DNA from: Marinicauda algicola
Lineage (GTDB): Bacteria; Pseudomonadota; Alphaproteobacteria; Caulobacterales; Maricaulaceae
NCBI RefSeq assembly: GCF_017161425.1
Contig: NZ_CP071057.1
Location: forward strand, 2,977,501-3,041,500
Reading direction: 5' to 3'
DNA: 64,000 nt
A program made the position numbers and the translations under genes. Under the pieces are notes generated by a model that saw only the letters and a list, made by a program, of their open reading frames with translations, ran no database searches and was not told the DNA's origin. This document shows, piece after piece, positions 21,290 through 30,322 of this stretch (positions are counted from its first letter, which is position 1; each line of letters begins with the position of its first letter).

Positions 21290-21814
21290 TCAGGCCCCGT
21301 GCGACGCGCGGCGGCGCTTCGCGCGGGCGACGAGACGCTCCACCGTGACGCCGGCCATGAAGGAGAGGAGCTGGATCCGTTCGGGAGGAAAGCGGAAGCG
21401 CGGTTCGGGGTCCATCAGGCAGAGCGTGCCGATCGCCTGCCCGCCCGGCAGGATCAGCGGCGCGCCGGCATAGAAGCGCAGATAGGGCTCGCCGGTGACG
21501 AGGGGATTGGCGGCGAAGCGCTTGTCGAGGCTGGCATTGAGCACGACGAGCGGCTCGCGTTTCAGGATCGCGTGCGCGCAGAACGCGATGCTGCGCTCCG
21601 TCTGGCAGATCTCGAGCCCGGTCCTGGCCTTGAACCATTGCCGCTCGGCGTCGACGAGGGAGACGAGCGCGATGTCGACCTCGAAGGCGGCGGCCGCGAT
21701 CTCGACGATCTCCTCGAACTCCGGCTCGCTCGCGGTATCGAGCACGTCGAGCGACTGAAGGGCGGCGAGGCGGTCGGCTTCATCGGAGGGCCGCGGCACG
21801 GCGGGGGCGGTCAT
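21290..21814 (-). CDS. Stand-alone GAF-domain protein
   Basis: A 174-residue protein made almost wholly of one GAF domain. It resembles the sensor part of diguanylate cyclases and histidine kinases (LDVLDTASEPEFEEIVEIAA, FCAHAILKREPLVV, LRFYAGAPL, IGTLCLMDPEPR) but carries no output domain. A conserved Cys lies in SIAFCAHAI. Such proteins bind small ligands or sense redox state and would act through a partner. GGAGATCCC precedes the ATG. It is followed by an SDR gene after a gap of about 75 bp. Confidence 0.82.
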   Translation of the reverse strand: MTAPAVPRPSDEADRLAALQSLDVLDTASEPEFEEIVEIAAAAFEVDIALVSLVDAERQWFKARTGLEICQTERSIAFCAHAILKREPLVVLNASLDKRFAANPLVTGEPYLRFYAGAPLILPGGQAIGTLCLMDPEPRFRFPPERIQLLSFMAGVTVERLVARAKRRRASHGA

Positions 21815-21891
21815 GGGATCTCCAGTTCGGATCGCTTACCCCAGGATGTGCGCGCCCCCTCAAGACATGGTTAACGCTGCTCGCTAAGCTT

Positions 21892-21924
21892 CAGGAATCA
21901 TTGTTATAAAATAAATTATTCCTG
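21892..21924. promoter_or_regulatory. AT-rich imperfect palindrome upstream of the GAF gene
   Basis: A 7-bp inverted repeat (CAGGAAT at 21892-21898, ATTCCTG at 21918-21924) encloses 19 nt of almost pure A/T in otherwise GC-rich DNA. It lies just after the glutaminase stop and upstream of the GAF gene. On the leftward strand it holds TATAAC, which could serve as a -10 box; alternatively it may be a weak terminator. Confidence 0.35.
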
Positions 21925-21925
21925 C

Positions 21926-23233
21926 TCACGTCCCGAGGTCGGGATCGACCACGATCGGGGCGTAGACATGCCAGGGGAAGGTCTTCACCAGCTGGCGCGA
22001 AAACTCCACGCCGCGTTCCGGATTGCCCTGGGGGCCGAGGCGCGGGGAGTAGACCGCGAAGCCGGCGACGCCGGGCACCACGATCATCATCGCGCCGGAC
22101 ACCCCCGACTTGGCCGGCAGGCCCACGGTGAAGGCGAACTCGCCGGAGAAGTCGTACATGCCGCACGACAGCATCAGCGAGAGCACGTCCTTGACCGTCT
22201 CGCGCTGGAAGACCTGGCGCTCGGTCACCGGGCACACTCCGCCATTGGCGAGCGTGGCGGCGACCGCGGCGAGCCGGCGCGCATCGGCCTCGATGGAGCA
22301 GCAACGAAGGTAGAGCTCGAGCGTCTCGAACAGGTCGACCTCGCGCGGGAAGGCGCCGTGCTCGCGCATGAAATAGGCGAGCGCGTAATTGCGGTCGGCG
22401 TGGTTGCGCTCGCTCTCGAACGTCGCCTCGTCGAAGCCGGGCCCGTCCCCGGCAGCGGCCGACTTCCAGACGCGCGAGATGAAGTCGAAGCGCGATGCGA
22501 TGGTCTGGGTCGGGCGGATGAGGGCGGTCGTCATGATCGCGCCGGCATTGATCATCGGATTGTGCGGGCGCTTCTTCCGGTCGAGCGTGATGGAGTTGAA
22601 GCTCTGGCCGGAGGGCTCGCGGCCGACATAGTCGTGCACCACCCGTTCGCCGAGCAGTTCCAGCGCGATGGCGTAGTTGACCGGCTTCATAACCGACTGC
22701 ACGCAGAAATTCCGCTCCCGGTCGCCCTCGCGCGCGCCCAGCGTGAAGCGCTGCCCGTCGATGGTGCAGCAGCCCAGGGAGAAGGCGTCCGGATCGGCCT
22801 TGGCAAGTTCGGGGATGTAGGTCGCGACCTCGCCCCGGTTCTCCTGCGCGGCATAGTGGAAGAGGTCGGAGATGCGCTGGCGGAATCGGGCGAAGCCGCC
22901 GGTGACGAGATCGCCCGTCACCGCCCGGCGCACCAGCTGGCATTCCTCCGCGGGCAGGGCCTCGCGGAACGTCTCGCGGTCGATCTCGCGCCCGCCGATG
23001 CGCTCGAACGCCTCCACGGTCTGCGACAGGCGCGGATCGCGGCGCTCCAGGCCCTGGGCCTCGATCGCCTCGAGAACGCGGTCCCCGGTCACCGGGCCGT
23101 CCCCGGCGAGGGCCTCGAAGGCTTCCTCGCCGGCCTGGCGGACGCCCTCCTCGGAGGGGCGTCCCTCGCCCTCGAACTGAGCGGGCCGGGTGGAAAAGGC
23201 GCCGTGGGCGGGCCGCTTGTAGGTCTTGGTCAT
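21926..23233 (-). CDS. glsA: Glutaminase with N-terminal EF-hand-like module
   Basis: Hydrolyses L-glutamine to glutamate and ammonia. The serine-dependent beta-lactamase-like catalytic domain covers about residues 115-435, with the nucleophile and base in QSVMKP (Ser180 and Lys183), GREPSGQSFN, NPMINAGAI and GVSGAMMIVVPG. Most bacterial GlsA proteins of about 310 residues start at this domain. This one has about 110 extra N-terminal residues that resemble the EF-hand-like module of animal kidney-type glutaminase (GLERRDPRLSQTVEAFE). No C-terminal ankyrin or STAS domain is present. Confidence 0.92.
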   Translation of the reverse strand: MTKTYKRPAHGAFSTRPAQFEGEGRPSEEGVRQAGEEAFEALAGDGPVTGDRVLEAIEAQGLERRDPRLSQTVEAFERIGGREIDRETFREALPAEECQLVRRAVTGDLVTGGFARFRQRISDLFHYAAQENRGEVATYIPELAKADPDAFSLGCCTIDGQRFTLGAREGDRERNFCVQSVMKPVNYAIALELLGERVVHDYVGREPSGQSFNSITLDRKKRPHNPMINAGAIMTTALIRPTQTIASRFDFISRVWKSAAAGDGPGFDEATFESERNHADRNYALAYFMREHGAFPREVDLFETLELYLRCCSIEADARRLAAVAATLANGGVCPVTERQVFQRETVKDVLSLMLSCGMYDFSGEFAFTVGLPAKSGVSGAMMIVVPGVAGFAVYSPRLGPQGNPERGVEFSRQLVKTFPWHVYAPIVVDPDLGT

Positions 23234-23321
23234 GAAAGGACTAACGCGAGGGTGCCGGGCAAGGTGTCATGAGAGTGCTCACGCTGCAGGCCGGACCGCA
23301 ACCCTGTACATGCCAGAGGCT

Positions 23322-23349
23322 TTGACGCGGGACGGGCGCTCGCTAGATT
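23322..23349 (+). promoter_or_regulatory. Candidate sigma-70-type promoter for argG
   Basis: TTGACG (23322-23327) and TAGATT (23344-23349) are separated by 16 bp, 37 bp upstream of the argG start. Both boxes are close to the housekeeping consensus. Confidence 0.5.
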
Positions 23350-23385
23350 GCCGGCGCCGTAGCTGAGAGGAAGGTCAATCCGCCC

Positions 23386-24615
23386 ATGTCCCGCCGCCCC
23401 GTGAAGAAGATCGTGCTCGCCTATTCCGGCGGCCTAGACACCTCGGTCATCCTGAAATGGCTGCAGGACGCCTACGACGCCGAGGTGGTCACCTTCACCG
23501 CCGACCTGGGACAGGGCGAGGAGCTGGAGCCCGCGCGGAGGAAGGCGGAGAAGGCCGGTATCAAGCAGATCTACATCGACGATCTCAGGGAAGAGTTCGT
23601 GCGCGATTTCTGCTTTCCGATGGTGCGCGCCAACGCGGTCTACGAGGGCGAGTACCTTCTGGGCACCTCGATCGCGCGCCCGCTGATCGCCAAGCGCCTG
23701 GTGGAGATCGCCCACGAGACCGGCGCCGACGCGGTCGCCCACGGCGCGACCGGCAAGGGCAACGACCAGGTCCGCTTCGAGCTCGGCGTCGCCGCGCTCG
23801 ATCCGTCCCTGAGGGTGATCGCACCCTGGCGCGAATGGGAGCTGACCTCTCGCACCAGGCTCATCGAGTACGCGGAGAAGCACGGCATCGCCGTGCCGAA
23901 GGACAAGCGCGGCGAGGCGCCCTACTCGGTCGACGCCAATCTCTGGCACACCTCCTCGGAGGGCAAGGTGCTCGAGGACCCGGCCGAGGAAGGCTTCGAG
24001 GCGGTCTGCCAGCGCACGGTCAATCCCGAGGACGCGCCGGACCGGCCGGAGTACGTGCGAATCGGCTTCGAGCGCGGCGATGCGACGAGCATCGACGGCG
24101 AGCCGCTCTCGCCGGCGACGCTTCTGACCCGGCTCAACGAACTCGGCGCGCGCCACGGCATCGGCCGGCTCGATCTGGTGGAGAACCGCTTCGTCGGCAT
24201 GAAGTCGCGCGGCATCTACGAGACGCCGGGCGGCACCATCCTGATGGCCGCCCATCGCGGCATCGAGCAGCTCACCCTCGACCGCGGCGCGATGCACCTC
24301 AAGGACGAGCTGATGCCGAAATACGCCAAGCTCATCTACGAGGGCTTCTGGTTCGCGCCCGAGCGCGAGATGCTGCAGGCGGCGATCGACCACTCCCAGC
24401 GCTATGTCTCCGGGGAGGTGCGCGTGAAGCTCTACAAGGGCCACTGCCAGGTCGTCGGGCGCTCCAGCCCCAACTCGCTCTACTCGCTCGCCCACGTCAC
24501 CTTCGAGGAAGACCAGGTCTACGACCAGAAGGACGCCGAAGGCTTCATCCGCCTCAACGCCCTGCGCCTGAAGCTGATGGCGGACCGGAAGAAGCGGCTC
24601 GGAGAGAACGAGTAG
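23386..24615 (+). CDS. argG: Argininosuccinate synthase
   Basis: Joins citrulline and aspartate with ATP to give argininosuccinate in arginine synthesis. At 409 residues it is of standard length. The PP-loop motif AYSGGLDTS lies near residues 12-20; [25 protein letters not shown] and [12 protein letters not shown] are all family signatures. It stands alone with its own promoter-like upstream region and converges with nth, the stops being 4 bp apart. Confidence 0.98.
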   Translation: MSRRPVKKIVLAYSGGLDTSVILKWLQDAYDAEVVTFTADLGQGEELEPARRKAEKAGIKQIYIDDLREEFVRDFCFPMVRANAVYEGEYLLGTSIARPLIAKRLVEIAHETGADAVAHGATGKGNDQVRFELGVAALDPSLRVIAPWREWELTSRTRLIEYAEKHGIAVPKDKRGEAPYSVDANLWHTSSEGKVLEDPAEEGFEAVCQRTVNPEDAPDRPEYVRIGFERGDATSIDGEPLSPATLLTRLNELGARHGIGRLDLVENRFVGMKSRGIYETPGGTILMAAHRGIEQLTLDRGAMHLKDELMPKYAKLIYEGFWFAPEREMLQAAIDHSQRYVSGEVRVKLYKGHCQVVGRSSPNSLYSLAHVTFEEDQVYDQKDAEGFIRLNALRLKLMADRKKRLGENE

Positions 24616-24619
24616 GGGC

Positions 24620-25315
24620 CTATCCCTTGCCCTTCGGCGCGGGCGTCTTGTCGGGATAGCGGCAGAGATCGGCGATGGCGCAGCGCCAGCATTCGGGCTT
24701 TCGCGCCTTGCAGACATAGCGCCCGTGCAGGATCAGCCAGTGGTGGGCGCCTTTCAGGTAGGCGTCCGGCGTGATCCTGAGCAGCCGCTCCTCGACCTCG
24801 CGCTCGGTGTGGCCGGGCGCGAGCCTGGTGCGGTTGGCGACCCGGAAGATGTGGGTGTCCACCGCGATGGTCTCCTCGCCGAAGGCCTCGTTGAGGACGA
24901 CATTGGCGGTCTTGCGCCCGACCCCGGGCAGGGCCTCGAGATCCTCGCGATTGCCGGGGACCCTCCCGCCATGCTCCTCGATGAGCTTCTTCGACAGCTG
25001 GTGGACGTTCTTCGCCTTGTTGCGATAGAGCCCGATCGTCTTGATGTGCTCGCGGATCGCCTCCTCGCCGAGCGCGAACATCGCGCCGGGAGTGTCGGCT
25101 TCCTCGAAGAGTCTTTCCGTCGCCTTGTTGACCCCCTTGTCGGTCGCCTGGGCGGAAAGCACCACGGCGACGAGCAGAGTAAAGGGATTGGAGTAGTTCA
25201 GCTCCGTCTTCGGGTCGGGCAGGTTTTCCGAAAGGCGCGCATAGAGTTCCTCGGCCTCTTCCTTCGACAGGCCGGGCCTGGCGCGCTTGGTCTTCGGTTT
25301 CGTCTTCGCGGCCAT
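24620..25315 (-). CDS. nth: Endonuclease III
   Basis: A base-excision repair glycosylase/AP lyase for oxidised pyrimidines; 231 residues. The helix-hairpin-helix LPGVGRKTANVV carries catalytic Lys135, and VDTHIFRV carries Asp153. The [4Fe-4S] ligands are Cys202, Cys209, Cys212 and Cys218 (C-x6-C-x2-C-x5-C). The start at 25315 (MAAKTKPK) gives a short basic N-terminus as in homologues; an upstream in-frame extension is not protein-like. It lies 8 bp downstream of the COQ9-like gene. Confidence 0.96.
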   Translation of the reverse strand: MAAKTKPKTKRARPGLSKEEAEELYARLSENLPDPKTELNYSNPFTLLVAVVLSAQATDKGVNKATERLFEEADTPGAMFALGEEAIREHIKTIGLYRNKAKNVHQLSKKLIEEHGGRVPGNREDLEALPGVGRKTANVVLNEAFGEETIAVDTHIFRVANRTRLAPGHTEREVEERLLRITPDAYLKGAHHWLILHGRYVCKARKPECWRCAIADLCRYPDKTPAPKGKG

Positions 25316-25323
25316 GCGCGCGC

Positions 25324-26004
25324 CTACACCTGCCGGCCCGGGCCGTAGCGCAGGCGTGCGGCGAGGCCGGACAGGCTCGGCAGGTTTGCGGTCGCCTTCC
25401 TCCACTGGGCCTTGGCCTTCTCGAACTGCATCACGTTCTCGATGCGCCGGTCGAGGAAGTCGCGCGTCTTCGGCTTGTCCGGATCGGTCTCGTCGAGCCA
25501 GATGGCCAGCGTGGAGGCATAGACGCCCGACAGGATCGCCCGCTTGGAATAGAAATTCCCGTCCGTGGAGGTGTCCCCGATGGCGCGCCAGATCGTGTCG
25601 GACGTCGCCCAGAGAAGCCGCGTGCCGCGCTCGAGCCCGTCGGGCAGCAGGAGGCGGGCGCGGGCGCGCGCGGCGGCCTCCTCCTGGCCGGCATACTGGT
25701 CGAGGCGGATCATCACCGCGCGCGCGACCTTGTCGCGGATGCGGTTAGGCCTGGGTTCGGCCTCGATGAGGGTGCGCGCGCCCGCATCGCCATTGCGCGA
25801 CCAGGTCTCGAGCAGGTCGAGCACGCCGCCCGGGCAGTAAAGCTCGACCTCGCCTTCGGTCAGGCCCGCCATGCCAGCGGCGCGCTTCAGCACCGCCTCG
25901 TTCCAGCCCTCGAAGGCGGCTTCGGGCAGGGCGGCGTCGAGCAGGGCCTGGCGCGCCGCACGCGCGCGCGGCCAGTCGCGGGGTGGGTGTTGAGTCTCGC
26001 TCAT
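25324..26004 (-). CDS. COQ9-family ubiquinone biosynthesis protein
   Basis: A 226-residue COQ9-type protein. The N-terminal TetR-like helical part (ALLDAALPEAAFEGWNEAVLKRAA) is followed by the COQ9 signature region (MIRLDQYAGQEEAAARA, TWRAIGDTSTDGNFYSKRAIL without the first T, VYASTLAIWLDE). In mitochondria COQ9 presents lipid substrates to the hydroxylase COQ7; the alphaproteobacterial homologue is presumed to play a similar role in ubiquinone synthesis. Hydrophobic C-terminal helices would contact the membrane. It is transcribed with nth. Confidence 0.88.
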   Translation of the reverse strand: MSETQHPPRDWPRARAARQALLDAALPEAAFEGWNEAVLKRAAGMAGLTEGEVELYCPGGVLDLLETWSRNGDAGARTLIEAEPRPNRIRDKVARAVMIRLDQYAGQEEAAARARARLLLPDGLERGTRLLWATSDTIWRAIGDTSTDGNFYSKRAILSGVYASTLAIWLDETDPDKPKTRDFLDRRIENVMQFEKAKAQWRKATANLPSLSGLAARLRYGPGRQV

Positions 26005-26224
26005 GCCCCCCTACATAGACCGGCAGGGCGTTCGCGTCACCGGCCCGATTGCCGCGGCCCGCCGGCGTGTGAACGGCATCGCGCGTATGGACAGGCCCCT
26101 TGGCGTCTGGTAAAGCCCGCGCCTCTTTAGTAGCGATCGAGCGCGGACGCGAGGGAACGGTACGCCGTCGCGCCCGTTCTGTGTTGAAACTCAAGTCTGC
26201 GGCCCGAGGGCCCGTCTGAAGTCC

Positions 26225-26230
26225 AGGGAG
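26225..26230 (+). promoter_or_regulatory. Ribosome binding site that places the rpsU start at ATC
   Basis: AGGGAG lies 8 nt before the ATC at 26239. The first conventional start, GTG at 26254, would be 23 nt away, too far for normal initiation. Confidence 0.6.
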
Positions 26231-26238
26231 AGAGAGCC

Positions 26239-26475
26239 ATCGTCCAGATCGTCGTGCGCGATAACAACGTCGAGCAAGCGCTCAAGGCGTTGAAGAAGAA
26301 GATGCAGCGGGAGGGCACCTTCCGCGAGATGAAGCGCCGCAACCACTACGAAAAGCCCTCCGAGAAGCGCGCGCGCCAGAAGGCCGAGGCGATCCGCCGG
26401 GCCCGCAAGCTGGCCCGCAAGCGCGCTCAGCGCGAAGGCCTCCTGCCCAAGAAGGGCGGCACGGCCCGCCGCTAG
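26239..26475 (+). CDS. rpsU: 30S ribosomal protein S21
   Basis: A small basic ribosomal protein, 78 residues if translation starts at ATC 26239 (reading [16 protein letters not shown]). The body matches alphaproteobacterial S21: [50 protein letters not shown]. No ATG, GTG or TTG lies in frame between the ribosome site and GTG 26254, and starting there would cut off the conserved first strand. ATC is therefore the likely, and rare, start codon. A strong terminator follows. Confidence 0.93.
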   Translation: MVQIVVRDNNVEQALKALKKKMQREGTFREMKRRNHYEKPSEKRARQKAEAIRRARKLARKRAQREGLLPKKGGTARR

Positions 26476-26511
26476 GCGTCCGCGCAGCTTTCAGGTCGCT
26501 AGAAATTCCAG

Positions 26512-26542
26512 CGCCGCCCCGAGAGATTCGGGGCGGCGTTTT
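26512..26542 (+). terminator. Intrinsic terminator of rpsU
   Basis: A perfect 10-bp GC-rich stem (26512-26521 with 26529-26538), a 7-nt loop and TTTT at 26539-26542. It lies between convergent rpsU and the MgtC-like gene. Confidence 0.88.
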
Positions 26543-26558
26543 GGCGTCGGCCATCGGG

Positions 26559-27824
26559 TCACAGAAGCCTCATGCCCGCATAGACCAGGCCGCCGGCGAC
26601 GAGCGCGGCGAGCGAGGCGAGGCCATAGGGCAGGGCGAACGCGCCGCGTCCGAACACCGCACCGAGCCCGGCCTTCGACACCGTGTCGGCGGCGACGGCC
26701 ACGAGGGCGGCCAGCACGCCGGTCGCGGCCGCCACCTCCGCGCCGATCATGCGCCCCGCCGCCAGCGTGATCGCGTCGACATCGACCAGGCCGGCGATGG
26801 CGGCAAAGCCGATCAACCCCTCCTCCCCCCAGAAATGCGCGGCGATCCGGGCCAGCACCACGATGGTGACCAGCACCAGGGCGATGCGGGCGACGAAGCC
26901 GAGATCGAGCGGCCGGCCGGGCTCGGCCTTCAGCGTCTCGGCCGGACCCAGCAGCGCGTTGCGGGCCAGCAGGAAGGCGGCGACGAGCGAGGCGAGCGTG
27001 CCGGCCGCCAGCGGCGGCAGGGCGAGCGGCACCGCGCCGGGCGAGACGATCGCCAGCAAGACCACGACGCGCGCCATCATCACGGCGTTGCCGATGGCCG
27101 CGACCGAGGCGGCCAGCCGGCCCCCCGCCTCGCCGCGCGCGGTGCGCCGGGCCATGTCGAGCGTCATCGCGGTGGAGGAGACCAGCGCGCCGGCAAGGCC
27201 GGCCACGAACAGGCCGTGACGCGGACCGAACACGCGAAGCCCGGCATAGCCGGCAAAGGAGGCCGCGGCCAGGAGCAGGGTGAGCAGCCAGAGTTCGCGC
27301 GGGTTGAAGGCGCCCCAGGGATCGAGCGGCTCGCCCGGCAGGAGCGGCAGGGCGATCAGCGTCGCGGCGAGCAGCAGCAGGCCGGCGCGCAGCTCGCTCC
27401 AGCTCAGCTGCCGCAGCCAGGTGTGGGTGACGCCCTTGAAGGCGAGGATGAGCGTGATCGCGATCGCGCTCGCGGCCGCCACCGCGAGATGGCCGGCCGC
27501 GGCGAGGGCGCCGAGCGCGAACACGGCGAGTCCGGCGACGAGCCCGGTGACCGAGACGTCGTCCTCGCGCCAGATATCGGTCGCCTTGAAGACGGTCCAG
27601 GGCAGGGCGAAGGCGATGAGCGCTCCGACGAAGGCCGCGCCGCCATAGGCCTCGGCGAGGAGCCCGGAAATCCCGCCGAGAAGGCCGATCAGCGTGTAGG
27701 TGCGAAGCCCGGCCACGCGGCTGCCCTCGGCCTCCCCGCGCTGCTTCCAGCCGCGCTCGACCCCGACGAGGAAGCCGACGGCGAGCGCGACGGTGAGCCG
27801 CTCCATCACGAGGGGAAAATCCAT
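26559..27824 (-). CDS. MgtC/DUF4010-family integral membrane protein
   Basis: A 421-residue protein with about 11-12 hydrophobic segments. The N-terminal MgtC-like part has VGFLVGVERGWKQR and GSRVAGLRTYTLIGLLGG, the motif region of the family. The C-terminal half is the DUF4010 part (GLFVAGLAGALVSSTAMT, GFAAIAGLVDVDAITLA). Classical MgtC proteins are regulators of magnesium starvation and virulence; these long versions have no established function. The start at 27824 (MDFPLVMERLTVAL) removes a non-membrane extension that would otherwise precede the first helix. Confidence 0.85.
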   Translation of the reverse strand: MDFPLVMERLTVALAVGFLVGVERGWKQRGEAEGSRVAGLRTYTLIGLLGGISGLLAEAYGGAAFVGALIAFALPWTVFKATDIWREDDVSVTGLVAGLAVFALGALAAAGHLAVAAASAIAITLILAFKGVTHTWLRQLSWSELRAGLLLLAATLIALPLLPGEPLDPWGAFNPRELWLLTLLLAAASFAGYAGLRVFGPRHGLFVAGLAGALVSSTAMTLDMARRTARGEAGGRLAASVAAIGNAVMMARVVVLLAIVSPGAVPLALPPLAAGTLASLVAAFLLARNALLGPAETLKAEPGRPLDLGFVARIALVLVTIVVLARIAAHFWGEEGLIGFAAIAGLVDVDAITLAAGRMIGAEVAAATGVLAALVAVAADTVSKAGLGAVFGRGAFALPYGLASLAALVAGGLVYAGMRLL

Positions 27825-28019
27825 GTCCGGCGTCCGTCCCGCTCCAGCCCGATTCAAATCATCCGTCTTCGGAGCAAGGGCATCAAGGACAAATTCGCAG
27901 CGATCGGCCGGCGCAGCACGCGCTTCGAGCGCCCGCGCAGGGCTGAACTCCAGCACGTTCAGGGGCGGGCTGCTGCCGCGCGCCGGAGTGGCGAGGGGGC
28001 TTGCCGCGGCGGTCGGGGC

Positions 28020-28793
28020 TCAGGAGAAGCGCGGCTTGCGCTTCTCGAGGAAGGCCCGGTAGCCCTCGTCGAAATCGGCGCTGGAGAAGGCCTCCAGGAA
28101 CATCGCCCTGGTCGCCTCGTCGTCCTCGGCCTGGCCCCTTGCGATGAGCGCCAGCATGGCCTTGGTCGCCCGCGCCGAGCGGGGCGAGCCGGACAGGATC
28201 ATCTCCACATAGTCCGCCACGCGGGTCTCGAGCGCCTCCGGCGCCTCCAGCCGGTCGATCAGGCCGAGCGCCAGCGCCTCGTCGGCCTCCACGATCCGCG
28301 CGGTGAAGAGCAGGTCCTTCGCGGTGGAGATGCCGGCGAGATCGACGAGGCGTTTCAGGTCGTTGAACGGGTAGAGGAGGCCGAGCTTTCCCGGCGTGAT
28401 CGCGAAGCGCGCGCCGTGCGCGGCAAAGCGCAGGTCGCAGGCGAGCGCGAGCGCGTAGCCTCCGCCGACGCACGCCCCCTCGATGCGCGCGATCACCGGC
28501 ACGGGGAAGGCGGCCAGGCCGTCGAGCGCGGCGGCGATCGTCTTCGAGTAGGCCGCCGCGCGCTCGGGCGTCGCGTACACCTCCTCGAACTCGGAAATGT
28601 CGGCCCCGGCCGCGAAGTGACCGCCCGTCCCGGTGACGACGAGGACGCGCACGCCCGCCGCCTCGGCCTCGGCGAGAAGGCCGGGAATCGCCGCCCACAT
28701 CGCCTCCGACAGCGCATTGCGCTTGTCGGGACGGTTCAGGGTCAGGCGCGCGACCGGCCCGTCGATGGAAAGATGTATCGAGTGATCGGTCAT
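28020..28793 (-). CDS. Enoyl-CoA hydratase/isomerase family protein
   Basis: A 257-residue crotonase-fold enzyme. The oxyanion-hole regions are TGTGGHFAAGADISEF and EGACVGGGYALALACDLRFA. The usual first catalytic glutamate is replaced: GKLGLLYPF follows FAITPGK, and the position of the second glutamate of hydratases is not obvious, so it may be an isomerase or a variant hydratase. It lies 28 bp downstream of a small membrane protein and close to gcdH, suggesting acyl-CoA catabolism. Confidence 0.85.
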   Translation of the reverse strand: MTDHSIHLSIDGPVARLTLNRPDKRNALSEAMWAAIPGLLAEAEAAGVRVLVVTGTGGHFAAGADISEFEEVYATPERAAAYSKTIAAALDGLAAFPVPVIARIEGACVGGGYALALACDLRFAAHGARFAITPGKLGLLYPFNDLKRLVDLAGISTAKDLLFTARIVEADEALALGLIDRLEAPEALETRVADYVEMILSGSPRSARATKAMLALIARGQAEDDEATRAMFLEAFSSADFDEGYRAFLEKRKPRFS

Positions 28794-28821
28794 GAGACCT
28801 CCTGCCTCCTTCGGCCCGCCC

Positions 28822-29067
28822 TCACGGGGCGGGGCGCACGAGATTGCGCGCGAGCCCGAGGGCGCTGATGGCGAACCAGGTCACCTGGATGATCGCCGAG
28901 GGCAGGTTCCAGGCATGGAACAGCGAGAAGAGGATCAGCACGCAGCCGGCCATGTTGATCAGCTGGTAGCGGATCGAACGCGCCTCCATGCGGCCGGCCT
29001 GGACCAGGAAATAGCAGCCCAGGATGCAGAAGATGCCGATGATGCCGACGAGGTCCGGTGTCGTCAC
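28822..29067 (-). CDS. Small membrane protein, CBU_0592-like
   Basis: An 81-residue protein with three hydrophobic segments (LVGIIGIFCILGCYFLVQAG, YQLINMAGCVLILFSLFHAW, SAIIQVTWFAISALGL), matching the CBU_0592 family of small bacterial membrane proteins of unknown role. It sits between gcdH and the enoyl-CoA hydratase gene in the same orientation, 13 bp after gcdH, so it is probably in their operon. Confidence 0.8.
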   Translation of the reverse strand: MTTPDLVGIIGIFCILGCYFLVQAGRMEARSIRYQLINMAGCVLILFSLFHAWNLPSAIIQVTWFAISALGLARNLVRPAP

Positions 29068-29080
29068 GCGCTGCGCCGCC

Positions 29081-30280
29081 TCACGAGAACGCCTGCAGGC
29101 CCGTCTGGGCGCGCCCCAGGATCAGGGCGTGGACGTCGTGCGTGCCCTCGTAGGTATTGACCGTTTCCAGATTCATCGCGTGGCGCAGCACGTGGTATTC
29201 CTCCGCGATGCCGTTGCCGCCGTGGATGTCGCGCGCGGCCCGGGCGATATCGAGCGCCTTGCCGCAATTGTTGCGCTTCATCAGCGAGATGGTCTCGGGC
29301 ACGTAGGCGCCCTCGTCGAGCAGGCGGCCCAGGCGCAGCGCGCCCTGCAGGCCGAGCGCGATCTCGGTCTGCATGTCGGCGAGCTTCTTCTGCACGAGCT
29401 GGGTGCCCGCGATCGGGTTGCCGAACACGACGCGCTCCATGGCGTAGTCGCGCGCGGCGTGCCAGCAGAACTCCGCCGCGCCCATCGCGCCCCAGCTGAT
29501 GCCGTAGCGCGCCTTGTTGAGGCAGGAGAACGGCCCGCGCAGGCCCTTCACCTTGGGCAGGAGGTTTTCCTCCGGGACGAGGGCGTCGCTGAGGGAGATC
29601 GAGCCGGTGATGGAGGCGCGCAGGGACAGCTTGCCCTCGATCTTCGGGCACTCGAAGCCCTTCGTGCCCTTGTCCACGATGAAGCCGCGGATCTCGCCGT
29701 CGAGCTTGGCCCACACGATGGCGAGGTCGGCGATCGGGGAGTTGGTGATCCACATCTTCGCGCCGTTGAGGACATAGCCCTCCTCGGTCTTCCTCGCGGT
29801 GGTGCGCATCGCGCCCGGATCGGAGCCGCCGTCGGGCTCGGTCAGGCCGAAGCAGCCGACCCACTCGCCGGTGGCGAGCCTGGGCAGGTATTTCTTCTTC
29901 TGCGCCTCGGTGCCGAAGGCCTCGATCGGGTACATCACGAGGGAGGACTGCACGCTCATCGCCGAGCGGTAGCCGGAATCGATCGCCTCGATCTCGCGCG
30001 CGATGAGACCGTAGGCGACATGGGACAGGCCCGAGCCGCCATACTCCTCCGCGACCGTGGCGCCGAGCAGGCCGAGCTCGCCCATCTCGGTCATGATCGA
30101 CCTGTCGAAGCTCTCGGTGCGGTAGGCCTCGATGACGCGGGGCAGGAGCCTGGAGCGCGCGTAGTCGCGCGCGGTCTTGGCCACCATGCGCTCGTCCTCG
30201 GAGAGCTGGCGGTCGAGATGGAACGGGTCCTCCCAGGAGAAGGTGAGGCGGGTCTCTTGTCCGGCGTCGAGCGCGGCCAT
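29081..30280 (-). CDS. gcdH: Glutaryl-CoA dehydrogenase
   Basis: An FAD-dependent oxidative decarboxylation of glutaryl-CoA to crotonyl-CoA in lysine/tryptophan/glutarate breakdown. The 399-residue acyl-CoA dehydrogenase has [17 protein letters not shown], typical of GcdH, as well as [14 protein letters not shown] and [15 protein letters not shown]. The catalytic Glu is in [16 protein letters not shown]. The product crotonyl-CoA is a substrate for the enoyl-CoA hydratase encoded two genes downstream. The ATG at 30280 is chosen because the protein aligns from there; the upstream frame is not coding. Palindromic operator-like DNA lies about 45-90 bp upstream. Confidence 0.94.
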   Translation of the reverse strand: MAALDAGQETRLTFSWEDPFHLDRQLSEDERMVAKTARDYARSRLLPRVIEAYRTESFDRSIMTEMGELGLLGATVAEEYGGSGLSHVAYGLIAREIEAIDSGYRSAMSVQSSLVMYPIEAFGTEAQKKKYLPRLATGEWVGCFGLTEPDGGSDPGAMRTTARKTEEGYVLNGAKMWITNSPIADLAIVWAKLDGEIRGFIVDKGTKGFECPKIEGKLSLRASITGSISLSDALVPEENLLPKVKGLRGPFSCLNKARYGISWGAMGAAEFCWHAARDYAMERVVFGNPIAGTQLVQKKLADMQTEIALGLQGALRLGRLLDEGAYVPETISLMKRNNCGKALDIARAARDIHGGNGIAEEYHVLRHAMNLETVNTYEGTHDVHALILGRAQTGLQAFS

Positions 30281-30322
30281 GGGGGTTTCCCTTTCGTGTT
30301 CGGGCAACGGGTGCGGGCCCGC

